Assembly: GCA_016867615.1 (NCBI GenBank)
Contig: VGJG01000152.1
Coordinates: 1 to 5,288, forward strand
Length of the DNA stretch: 5,288 nucleotides
From: Candidatus Aminicenantota bacterium
GTDB taxonomy: Bacteria; Acidobacteriota; Aminicenantia; Aminicenantales; JAFGAV01
Direction of reading: 5' to 3'
Position numbers and translations under genes: made by a program. Positions 1-5,237 of the stretch are shown here, one piece after another. Under the pieces are notes generated by a model. The model saw only the letters and a program-made list of their open reading frames with translations, searched no databases and had not been told where the DNA came from. Within the stretch, counting starts at the first letter, position 1. Each line of letters starts with the position of its first letter.

Positions 1-8
1 GCGACCCC

Positions 9-37
9 GTCTTCCGCGCGTCTTCCGCGTCTTCCGC
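9..37. repeat. Short tandem repeat, three copies of GTCTTCCGC
   Basis: Three exact copies of the 9-mer GTCTTCCGC lie at 9-17, 20-28 and 29-37. The first two are separated by GC and the last two are adjacent. A degenerate fourth start (GTCCTT) follows at 38-43. The block lies immediately upstream of a TTGACA box. It may be the end of an upstream coding frame, read as VFR-VFR, or simple intergenic repeat; the window starts too late to tell. Confidence 0.6.
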
Positions 38-41
38 GTCC

Positions 42-71
42 TTGACAAGCGGAAACCCTTTCCTGTATGAA
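42..71 (+). promoter_or_regulatory. Possible sigma-70-type promoter ahead of the succinate dehydrogenase operon
   Basis: A perfect TTGACA is at 42-47 and TATGAA (4 of 6 matches to TATAAT) at 66-71, with an 18-nt spacer. Transcription would begin near 78, inside the first codons if translation starts at ATG 67, but upstream of the second in-frame ATG at 97. That ATG has GAAGGG at 82-87, nine bases before it. So either the promoter is fortuitous or the anchor protein starts at 97. The organism's promoter consensus is unknown. Confidence 0.3.
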
Positions 72-405
72 TGGAATCCACGAAGGGAAAACCGAGATGT
101 TCGTCTGGGTCTTTCATCGCGTGACCGGCTTGTTGCTCATCGGATTCCTGGGCGTCAAGTTCCTGACGTCCTTCTTCCTGATGACCAAGGCCGAGAAGCC
201 CGACTGGGCGCTCCTCCTCCACACCAACCCCCTCATCGACGTCGTGCTCATCATCTCCATCGTCTACCACGCCCTCTACGGGCTGCGGACGGTCATCCTC
301 GACCTCGGGCTGCGGCGCGAGAAGCTTCTCTTCTGGGTCTTCACCGTCCTGGGAACGCTCATCAGCGCCGGCCTGCTCGTCCTCTATTTCACCCGGGATT
401 ACTGA
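67..405 (+). CDS. sdhD: Succinate dehydrogenase membrane anchor subunit (SdhC/SdhD family, cytochrome b556-like)
   Basis: This 112-residue integral membrane protein would anchor the SdhA/SdhB dimer and form part of the quinone site and possibly the haem b site. Three hydrophobic segments are visible at about residues 12-36, 56-78 and 87-108. The first contains His17-Arg18-x-Thr-Gly, the HR-x-TG signature of Sdh anchors. The second ends in His68 followed by G72-L73-R74-x4-D79, the H..xGLR....D motif in which the histidine is a candidate haem ligand. The pattern resembles actinobacterial SdhD, and a position directly before sdhA fits an sdhCDAB order, so I use sdhD; sdhC would be an equally defensible name. 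ATG 67 gives the full frame (an in-frame stop lies at 43-45). ATG 97 is an alternative start with a better ribosome binding site, giving 102 residues. A two-anchor enzyme would need a partner gene, perhaps upstream. Confidence 0.85.
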   Translation: MNGIHEGKTEMFVWVFHRVTGLLLIGFLGVKFLTSFFLMTKAEKPDWALLLHTNPLIDVVLIISIVYHALYGLRTVILDLGLRREKLLFWVFTVLGTLISAGLLVLYFTRDY

Positions 406-574
406 TGTCGCCCAGCGTTTTCAAGCCCGGCGCTTTTGTCCCCGGAGCCGGCAGGCAACGCGCCGTCATCCTCCGGAGAAGCCTCTCTGCGATGCCGGAA
501 TCCAGTTCGCATCCGCGGGCAGGGGCCGCAGGGCGCCGGCCTTTCCCCGCTGTCCGTCCGACGGATTGGGCAAT

Positions 575-598
575 GGCCGCCCGCCGGAAGGGGCGGCC
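575..598 (+). other. GC-rich stem-loop in the anchor-sdhA gap
   Basis: GGCCGCCC at 575-582 is the exact reverse complement of GGGCGGCC at 591-598, giving an 8-bp all-GC stem with an 8-nt loop. A smaller CCGT/ACGG hairpin lies at 554-564. The larger stem ends about 17 nt before the sdhA ribosome binding site. No T-run follows, so it is not a classical terminator. It could stabilise a processed 5' end of the sdhAB message or modulate sdhA translation. The rest of the 406-634 gap shows no convincing gene. Confidence 0.45.
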
Positions 599-614
599 GG
601 GAGGCGTCGGGATC

Positions 615-623
615 AGGAAGGGA
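615..623 (+). promoter_or_regulatory. Ribosome binding site of sdhA
   Basis: The purine-rich AGGAAGGGA ends 11 nt before ATG 635. It favours this start over an in-frame ATG at 566, which would add 23 Gly/Arg-rich residues ahead of the conserved FAD-binding N-terminus. Confidence 0.6.
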
Positions 624-634
624 TCGGCCGCCGC

Positions 635-2335
635 ATGATCCGCCACGACATCCTGATCGTAGGCAACGGCCTGGCGGGCCTGGCGGCGGCGCTGAGCGCC
701 GACCCGAAGCTCTCCACGGCCGTGATCTCCAAGGTCCACCCCCTGCGATCCCACTCCGTGGCCGCCCAGGGAGGGGTGAACGCCCCGTTGGGCAACAGCC
801 CGGCCGGCCGCGACGACAGCCCCGAGCGCCACGCCTACGACACGGTCAAGGGGGGCGACTTCCTGGCCGACCAGGACGCGGCCGAGCTCATGTGCCGCGA
901 GGCCGTGCCGACGATCATCGAGCTCGAGCACCTGGGCGTCCCCTTCAGCCGTTTCCCGGGAGGCGTCATCGCCCAGCGGCCCTTCGGCGGGGCGGGCTTT
1001 CCCCGGACGTGCTATGCCGCCGACCGCACCGGCCAGGTCATGCTTCACACCCTTTTCGAACAGGCCCTGAAGCGGAACGTCAAGCTCTACAACGAGTTCA
1101 TGGTCACCAAGCTCGTCCTCAAGAACGGCCGCTGCTGCGGCGTCGTGGCGTACGCCTACGACCGCGGGGAGTTCGTCCCCATCCGGGCTCGGGCGGTCGT
1201 CTTCGCCGTGGGCGGTTACGGCCGCCTCTACCTGAGGACGACGAACGCCTACACCACGCTCGGGAGCGGCATCGGGCTTGCCTTCCAGGCCGGACTGCCG
1301 CTCAAGGACATGGAGTTCATCCAGTTCCATCCGACCTCGCTCTACGGCAAGAACATCCTGATCTCCGAGGCGGCCCGGGGCGAGGGCGGTTATCTGGTCA
1401 ACTGCCGGGGCAAACGGTTCATGGCCGACTATGCGCCCCAGGCCATGGAGCTCGCTCCCCGGGACATCGTCGCCCGGGCCATCCAGACCGAGATCGACCG
1501 GGGCCGGGGGTTCGAGGGCGAGTACGTCCATCTCGACCTGACCCACCTCGGGCGGGATAAGATCCTGAAGCGCCTGCCGGCCATCCGCGAGATCTGCATC
1601 AAGTTCGCGGGGCTGGATCCCGTGGAGACGCCCATTCCCATCCAGCCCGCCCAGCACTACTCCATGGGCGGCATCGACGTCGGCAACGACTGCGCGACCG
1701 GCGTTCCGGGCGTCTTCGCCGCCGGGGAGTGCTCCTGCGTCAGCGTCCACGGCGCGAACCGCCTGGGCGGAAACTCGCTCCTCGAGACCGTGGTCTTCGG
1801 CAAGATCGCCGGCCGCTCGGCCTCGCTCTATGCCAGGGGCGCGGGAGCCGGCCCGGCGGGCGCGGAGAAGGCCCTCCAGGACGGCTTGCGGAAAGTCGAG
1901 AAGCAGGTCGAGGGCTGGGAGAAGCGGACCGAGGGCGTCCCCATCCATCACCTCCTGCAGCGCATGAAAGTCCTCATGACCGCCAAGGCGGGGGTTTTCC
2001 GCGACCGGAAGAACCTCCGGGAGGCCGTGGACGGGGTCCTGCAGATGCGCCGGGATTACGGCCGGGTCATCCGCACCGGCCGCAACCGCCGCTACAGCCA
2101 GGAGATCGTCAACATCTTCGAGTTCGAGCACTCGCTGGAGCTGGCCGAGGCCATCACCCGCGGCGCGCTCCACAGGGAGGAGACGCGCGGCTCCCATTTC
2201 CGGACGGACTTTCCCAAGCGGGACGACAAGAAATGGCTCAAGCACACGCTGGCCTATCTCCGGAACGGCAAGGTCGAGCTCGGCTCGAAGAAAGTGCGCT
2301 TCACGAAGTACAAGCCCGAGGAGCGGAAGTATTAA
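635..2335 (+). CDS. sdhA: Succinate dehydrogenase flavoprotein subunit SdhA
   Basis: This 566-residue catalytic subunit oxidises succinate to fumarate using FAD. The N-terminus gives a beta strand and the dinucleotide motif G10-N-G12-L-A-G15. His40 in [10 protein letters not shown] matches the histidine that carries covalent FAD. Family active-site residues are present: His232 in QFHPT, the RGEGGY segment (248-253), the likely proton-shuttling Arg276 in PRDIVAR, His341 in HYSMGGI and Arg376 in [13 protein letters not shown]-terminal [14 protein letters not shown] segment (about 518-531) matches the SdhA/FrdA C-terminal domain. Length is close to E. coli SdhA (588). The His40 motif and the adjacent iron-sulfur gene separate it from L-aspartate oxidase. 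Gln45 follows the E. coli SdhA pattern, but some fumarate reductases also have Gln there, so the physiological direction is not settled by sequence. Confidence 0.97.
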   Translation: MIRHDILIVGNGLAGLAAALSADPKLSTAVISKVHPLRSHSVAAQGGVNAPLGNSPAGRDDSPERHAYDTVKGGDFLADQDAAELMCREAVPTIIELEHLGVPFSRFPGGVIAQRPFGGAGFPRTCYAADRTGQVMLHTLFEQALKRNVKLYNEFMVTKLVLKNGRCCGVVAYAYDRGEFVPIRARAVVFAVGGYGRLYLRTTNAYTTLGSGIGLAFQAGLPLKDMEFIQFHPTSLYGKNILISEAARGEGGYLVNCRGKRFMADYAPQAMELAPRDIVARAIQTEIDRGRGFEGEYVHLDLTHLGRDKILKRLPAIREICIKFAGLDPVETPIPIQPAQHYSMGGIDVGNDCATGVPGVFAAGECSCVSVHGANRLGGNSLLETVVFGKIAGRSASLYARGAGAGPAGAEKALQDGLRKVEKQVEGWEKRTEGVPIHHLLQRMKVLMTAKAGVFRDRKNLREAVDGVLQMRRDYGRVIRTGRNRRYSQEIVNIFEFEHSLELAEAITRGALHREETRGSHFRTDFPKRDDKKWLKHTLAYLRNGKVELGSKKVRFTKYKPEERKY

Positions 2336-2336
2336 A

Positions 2337-3062
2337 ATGAAATACACCTTCCGCGTCCTGCGCTTCGACCCGACGAGGGACCGCGATCCCCGCTTCCAGG
2401 ACTACGTCTACGAACCCCGGGGCAAGACGACCGTTCTCGAGGCGTTGATGGACATCCGCAACGAGCAGGACTACGACCTCTCCTTCCGCTACAGCTGCCG
2501 GGAGGGCGTGTGCGGCTCGTGCGGCCTGGTCATCAACGGCCGCTTCGACCTCGGCTGCCGCACGATGCTCGACACGCTCGATTCGGACACGGTCGTTCTG
2601 GAGCCGCTCCCCAACCTCGAGGTCAAGAAAGACCTCGTCGTGGACATGGCGCCCTTCTGGAAGGCCCTGCAGGAGGTCGAGCCCTTCCTCTTCCCGGCCG
2701 ACGAGGCGCCCGAGCGGGAGCACCGGGTCGAGGACCGGCAGATGGAGAAAATCGACCAGTTCGTCTCCTGCATTCTGTGCGCCTGCTGCTACGGCGCCTG
2801 CCCGGTCGTGGCCCGCGACGGCAGCTATCTCGGGCCGGCCGCCCTGGCCAAGCTCAACCGCTTCGTCCGCGATCCGCGCGACCGGCGGCCCTTCCGCAGC
2901 TGGGCCAAAGTCGACACCGAGGGCGGGGTCTGGGGCTGCGACACGGTCTTCCGCTGCAACGAGGCCTGCCCGCGCGAGGTCCGGCCGGCCGACGGCATTC
3001 AGGCGCTGCGGAGGGCCATGACCTGGAACAAGATCAAGAGGATGTTCAAAAGAGAGCGATGA
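2337..3062 (+). CDS. sdhB: Succinate dehydrogenase iron-sulfur subunit SdhB
   Basis: This 241-residue protein carries electrons from SdhA FAD to quinone at the membrane anchor. The N-terminal plant-type ferredoxin domain has C54-x4-C59-x2-C62-x11-C74 for the [2Fe-2S] cluster. All four ligands are Cys, whereas E. coli SdhB has Asp at the third. The C-terminal domain has C145-x2-C148-x2-C151-x3-C155-P and C201-x5-C207-x3-C211-P. By family precedent C145, C148, C151 and C211 bind [4Fe-4S], and C155, C201 and C207 bind [3Fe-4S]. All eleven expected cysteines are present and length is typical. The start is 1 nt after the sdhA stop, with GGAAG at 2325-2329 seven bases ahead. The 3' end overlaps the Rieske gene by ATGA. 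No frameshift or missing ligand is seen. Confidence 0.97.
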   Translation: MKYTFRVLRFDPTRDRDPRFQDYVYEPRGKTTVLEALMDIRNEQDYDLSFRYSCREGVCGSCGLVINGRFDLGCRTMLDTLDSDTVVLEPLPNLEVKKDLVVDMAPFWKALQEVEPFLFPADEAPEREHRVEDRQMEKIDQFVSCILCACCYGACPVVARDGSYLGPAALAKLNRFVRDPRDRRPFRSWAKVDTEGGVWGCDTVFRCNEACPREVRPADGIQALRRAMTWNKIKRMFKRER

Positions 3063-3508
3063 AACTCAAGACGTCTCTGTACTCGCGCCGCAAGTTCCTG
3101 AACGGCCTGCTGGCCGGCGGGCTGGGATCGCTCGTCGCTTCGCTGCTTTATCCCCTGCTGCGTTCCGTCATCCCGCCCTACAAGGAGCCGGACGAGGTGC
3201 GGCTTCCCGGCGCGGATTTCAACGGCCTGGAGCCCGGCGATGTCCGGCCTTTCGCCTGGGACATCAAGCCCGGTTTTATCAAAAAGAACTCCGACGGGAC
3301 CTTCACGGCCTTTGTGGGCGTCTGCACCCACCTCGACTGCAACGTCTCGTATGTCCCGGCCGAGAAGAAGTTCTTCTGCGCCTGCCATGACGGCTGGTAC
3401 GACGCCGACGGCCGCAACATCGCCGGGCCGCCGCCGACGCCGCTCCGCCGCCTGACGGTCGTCGCGGAGGGCGCGGAGCTCGTGATCAGGAAGGAGACGC
3501 CCGCATGA
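3059..3508 (+). CDS. qcrA: Rieske [2Fe-2S] iron-sulfur protein of a cytochrome bc/b6f-type complex
   Basis: This 149-residue protein accepts the first electron from quinol at the Qo site of cytochrome b. The N-terminus has a twin-arginine motif S9-R-R-K-F-L14 followed by one hydrophobic segment (about 15-35), so it is probably Tat-exported and kept as a membrane anchor. Cluster box I is C89-T-H91-L-D-C94 and box II is C107-A-C109-H110-D-G-W. C89, H91, C107 and H110 are the predicted ligands, and C94/C109 the disulfide pair. A GPPPTPL segment (about 123-129) corresponds to the Pro loop. The usual box II CPCHGS is CACHDG here, lacking the Ser that tunes potential in mitochondrial-type proteins. 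ATG overlaps the sdhB stop and its own stop overlaps the cytochrome b start, so the three are translationally coupled. The symbol follows Bacillus/actinobacterial usage; petC is the b6f equivalent. Confidence 0.93.
   Translation: MKLKTSLYSRRKFLNGLLAGGLGSLVASLLYPLLRSVIPPYKEPDEVRLPGADFNGLEPGDVRPFAWDIKPGFIKKNSDGTFTAFVGVCTHLDCNVSYVPAEKKFFCACHDGWYDADGRNIAGPPPTPLRRLTVVAEGAELVIRKETPA
3488..3496 (+). promoter_or_regulatory. Ribosome binding site of cytochrome b
   Basis: AGGAAGGAG lies within the last codons of the Rieske gene, eight bases before ATG 3505. It is the strongest Shine-Dalgarno match in the operon and fixes the cytochrome b start despite the ATGA overlap. Confidence 0.75.
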
Positions 3509-4794
3509 TCGCCGGCGGCCGCTGGACGGCGTTCCGCCGCTGGCTCGACGAGCGGCTGGGTTTCGAGGCCGTCCTGGGGTTCATGAGGCGCAAGACCGTC
3601 CCGAAGAGCGGCCACACGGTCTGGATGTACACCGGGAGCGCCATCCTGATCTTTTTTGCGATCCAGGTCGTGACCGGCGTCATCCTGGCCTTCTACTACC
3701 GGCCGACGCTCGAGGAAGCCAACGCCAGCGTCGCCCGCATCGTGACCGACGTCCCCCTGGGCTGGGTCGTGCGCTCGATCCATTCCTGGTCGGCGACGTT
3801 CATGATCACCTTCGTCTTCATCCACCTGGTCGGCATCTGGCTCCTCAAGTCCTACCGCAAGCCCCGGGAGCTCACCTGGATGAGCGGCGTGCTGCTCCTT
3901 TTCTGCTCGCTGTTCTTCGGGTTCACGGGCTATCTTCTGCCCTGGGACGCGCTCTCCCTCTCGGCGACCAAAGTCGGGACGGACATCCCGCGGGCCGTAC
4001 CCGTGGTCGGGGATTTCGTCACCAAGCTGCTGCGCGGCGGCGATGACGTGAGCGGGGAGACCCTCAGCCGCTTCTTCAGCATTCACGTCTCGGTCCTGCC
4101 CCTGGCGCTCCTGGCCGTGCTGGCCCTCCACGTCTTTCTCATCCAGAAGCTGGGGATGAGCCTGCCCCTCGAGGCCGAGGTCAAAAAGAAGCGCCTGCCC
4201 GAGATCCCCTTCTGGCCGAACTTCGTCTACCGCGAGGCGATCGTCTGGCTCGTCCTGTTCGGCGCTCTGCTCAGCGTGGCCGTCTTCCTGCCCCCGGGGC
4301 TGGGCGCCGCGGCGGATCTGCGGGCGCCCGCGCCCGAGGGCATCAAGCCGGAGTGGTATTTCCTCTTTCTCTTCCAGACGCTCAAGATCTTCCCGCCGAA
4401 AATCTGGTTCCTTCAGGGGGAGACCGTGGCCGTGCTGGCCATCCTGGCCGGCGTCCTGTTCTTTTTCTTCATCCCTCTCATCGACAACAAACCCGCCTCG
4501 CGCAAGGGCAAGGTCCTGACCGCCGTCGCCTGGCTGTTCATCGTCTACGCCCTGGCCATGTCGGCCTGGAGCCTGGCCGGGCCGAAGCCCGCGGCCGAGG
4601 CGGCCGGAGCGGCTCATGAGCTCGCCGCCGGGCCGCAAAGCGCCGGGGAGCGGACCGGGATCTACGTCTTCCTCGCCTGGACGTGGGCGACGATCGTCTT
4701 CCTGGTTTTCGTGATGCGGGTCAAGGTGCGCGAAGTCGACGCGCTCCACGCGGTCGGCTATTTCCGCGAAAAGAACGGCCCGGCGAAGGAGTGA
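3505..4794 (+). CDS. qcrB: Cytochrome b of a bc/b6f-type quinol-oxidising complex (b6 and subunit IV in one chain)
   Basis: This 429-residue membrane protein holds two b haems and the quinol sites. About eight hydrophobic segments are visible near 44-64, 97-115, 127-147, 193-214, 243-264, 306-326, 334-357 and 385-405. The first half is b6-like: FYYRPT (63-68), PRELTW (120-125), TGYLLPWD (141-148). Haem ligands are H93/H107 (14 apart) and H194/H209 (15 apart); the 15-residue spacing is typical of cytochrome b6 and Bacillus-type proteins, against 14 in mitochondrial types. The second half is subunit-IV-like with the Qo motif P282-E-W-Y-F. So b6 and subunit IV are fused as one full-length chain. 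The residue aligning with the b6 cysteine that binds haem ci appears to be Tyr42, so that haem is not expected. An Ala/Gly-rich linker (358-383) precedes the last helix. It is the last gene of the overlapping cluster. qcrB is a conventional symbol; petB would also be defensible. Confidence 0.93.
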   Translation: MIAGGRWTAFRRWLDERLGFEAVLGFMRRKTVPKSGHTVWMYTGSAILIFFAIQVVTGVILAFYYRPTLEEANASVARIVTDVPLGWVVRSIHSWSATFMITFVFIHLVGIWLLKSYRKPRELTWMSGVLLLFCSLFFGFTGYLLPWDALSLSATKVGTDIPRAVPVVGDFVTKLLRGGDDVSGETLSRFFSIHVSVLPLALLAVLALHVFLIQKLGMSLPLEAEVKKKRLPEIPFWPNFVYREAIVWLVLFGALLSVAVFLPPGLGAAADLRAPAPEGIKPEWYFLFLFQTLKIFPPKIWFLQGETVAVLAILAGVLFFFFIPLIDNKPASRKGKVLTAVAWLFIVYALAMSAWSLAGPKPAAEAAGAAHELAAGPQSAGERTGIYVFLAWTWATIVFLVFVMRVKVREVDALHAVGYFREKNGPAKE

Positions 4795-4813
4795 TCGTTC
4801 CGAGAGGAACGAT
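4794..4813 (+). other. Perfect stem-loop abutting the cytochrome b stop codon
   Basis: ATCGTTCC (4794-4801) pairs perfectly with GGAACGAT (4806-4813) around a GAGA (GNRA) tetraloop, starting on the last base of the cytochrome b stop codon. No T-tract follows (GGGCGGCCG does), so it is not a canonical intrinsic terminator. It could protect the 3' end of the operon message or terminate weakly. Confidence 0.55.
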
Positions 4814-4826
4814 GGGCGGCCGAGAA

Positions 4827-5099
4827 CCCACGGCAAACCGGATGATGACCGGCGGATATGCCCATCGGCTTGCCGTGTGGACGCCCTGCCGTCGGGGGTT
4901 CCAAGTTGTGTGTCTCCCAAGACTAACTGGCAACCGTAAGAACATCGATATGCGATTCTTAATGCAAGGAACCGTAAGGACATCGATATGTAAACGACTA
5001 GACGAGGGGATCGATGGCTGTTCCTTTGAAGGGGAACGGAACCGACTTGATGAGCTTCCCCTCGTACTTGATAAAGACTCTCCGGTGATGGGTAGAGAG
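4827..5099 (+). ncRNA. Candidate structured RNA or small repeat element of unknown family
   Basis: No supported gene lies here, but consecutive plus-strand helices can be drawn. P1, 4827-4880: CACGGCAA (4829-4836) with TTGCCGTG (4870-4877), continuing inward through CCGATG/CATCGG with bulged G4840 and an apical GGC/GCC. P2, 4897-4935: GGTT-CC-AGTT with AACT-GG-AACC, capped by GTCT/AGAC. P3, 4936-4962: TAAGA/TCTTA then ATCG/CGAT. P4: ACGAGGGGA (5002-5010) with TCCCCTCGT (5057-5065), enclosing P4a 5020-5037, whose two U-G pairs favour the plus strand. P5: CTCTC (5078-5082) with GAGAG (5095-5099). GC is 40% over 4931-5000 by count, well below the flanking genes. I do not recognise a family. A group II intron fragment or a MITE are alternatives; no domain V or terminal inverted repeat was found. 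Confidence 0.35.
4932..4990 (+). repeat. 21-bp near-perfect direct repeat, 38-bp period
   Basis: The segment at 4932-4952 recurs at 4970-4990 with one mismatch (A4941 against G4979). Both begin AACCGTAAG and end ACATCGATATG; the 17 bp between are unrelated. ATCGAT occurs a third time at 5010-5015. The first copy starts inside the P2/P3 helices of the candidate RNA and the second is a possible alternative pairing partner. Confidence 0.85.
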
Positions 5100-5237
5100 C
5101 GTGGCCGCCCTCGGGGGGTCAGCTGAGCGAAGCGAAGCGACGGGGGGGGCTTGACTCTCCCTCCCGCTCCCCGCAGTCGCTGAAGGATGGCATGTCTGAA
5201 TGACGAGGCGGAACGGACGAAGGACGGTCGGAAGTCA
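5100..5237. other. G/C-tract intergenic stretch with AGCGA triplication
   Basis: No gene is supported here. There is a run of six G (5113-5118), three exact tandem copies of AGCGA (5126-5140), a run of eight G (5142-5149) and a C-rich stretch (about 5157-5173). GTCA (5118-5121) can pair with TGAC (5152-5155). TTGACT at 5151-5156 has no partner resembling a -10 box at normal spacing. The last part leads into the next gene, with AAGGA at 5220-5224 and GGAAG at 5230-5234 as ribosome binding candidates. Confidence 0.5.

Noticed and set aside
2..70. Open frame ending in TGA at 68-70, overlapping ATG 67 by four bases
   Set aside because: Only 22 codons are visible, the peptide is Arg-rich and partly repeat-encoded, and a frame this short stays open easily at high GC. 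It is kept only as an alternative explanation for the operon start.
405..638. A 77-codon open frame linking the anchor stop (TGATG) to the sdhA start (ATGA)
   Set aside because: The overlaps are tempting, but the product is Arg/Pro/Ala-rich with no hydrophobic helix or recognisable motif, as expected of translated GC-rich noncoding DNA. It cannot be the missing anchor subunit.
389..2347. Very long minus-strand open frame opposite sdhA
   Set aside because: This is the usual antisense shadow of a high-GC gene; the forward strand encodes a full set of SdhA catalytic motifs.
4794..4813. Intrinsic terminator of the operon
   Set aside because: The stem is perfect but no U-tract follows, so it is listed as a stem-loop only.
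3178..4983. Long minus-strand open frame opposite the Rieske and cytochrome b genes
   Set aside because: It is low-complexity in Asp, Glu, Arg and Gly, typical of antisense translation of GC-rich membrane protein genes.
5047..5075. Possible promoter TTGATG (5047-5052), 17-nt spacer, GATAAA (5070-5075) for the URO-D-like gene
   Set aside because: Each box matches only 4 of 6 and both fall within the candidate RNA helices; ACTTGAT is duplicated here (5045-5051, 5066-5072), so the match may be a by-product of the repeat.
4683..5126. Long forward open frame through the cytochrome b 3' end and the structured region
   Set aside because: It begins inside cytochrome b in another frame, has no ribosome site or recognised domain, and the same stretch is better explained by RNA-like pairing.
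4876..5140. Group II intron 5' part (GUGUG-like starts at 4876 and 4908; GUAA loops)
   Set aside because: No domain V hairpin, no reverse transcriptase and no clear exon junction were found in the window. A covariance-model search is needed before calling it.
4998..5170. Minus-strand open frame ending with TAG at 4998-5000 and a plausible-looking tail (KYEGKLIKSVPFPF)
   Set aside because: It passes through the G/C tracts with no start codon or ribosome site found, and the tail matches no family I can name. A protein search of the tail would settle whether it is a transposase remnant.
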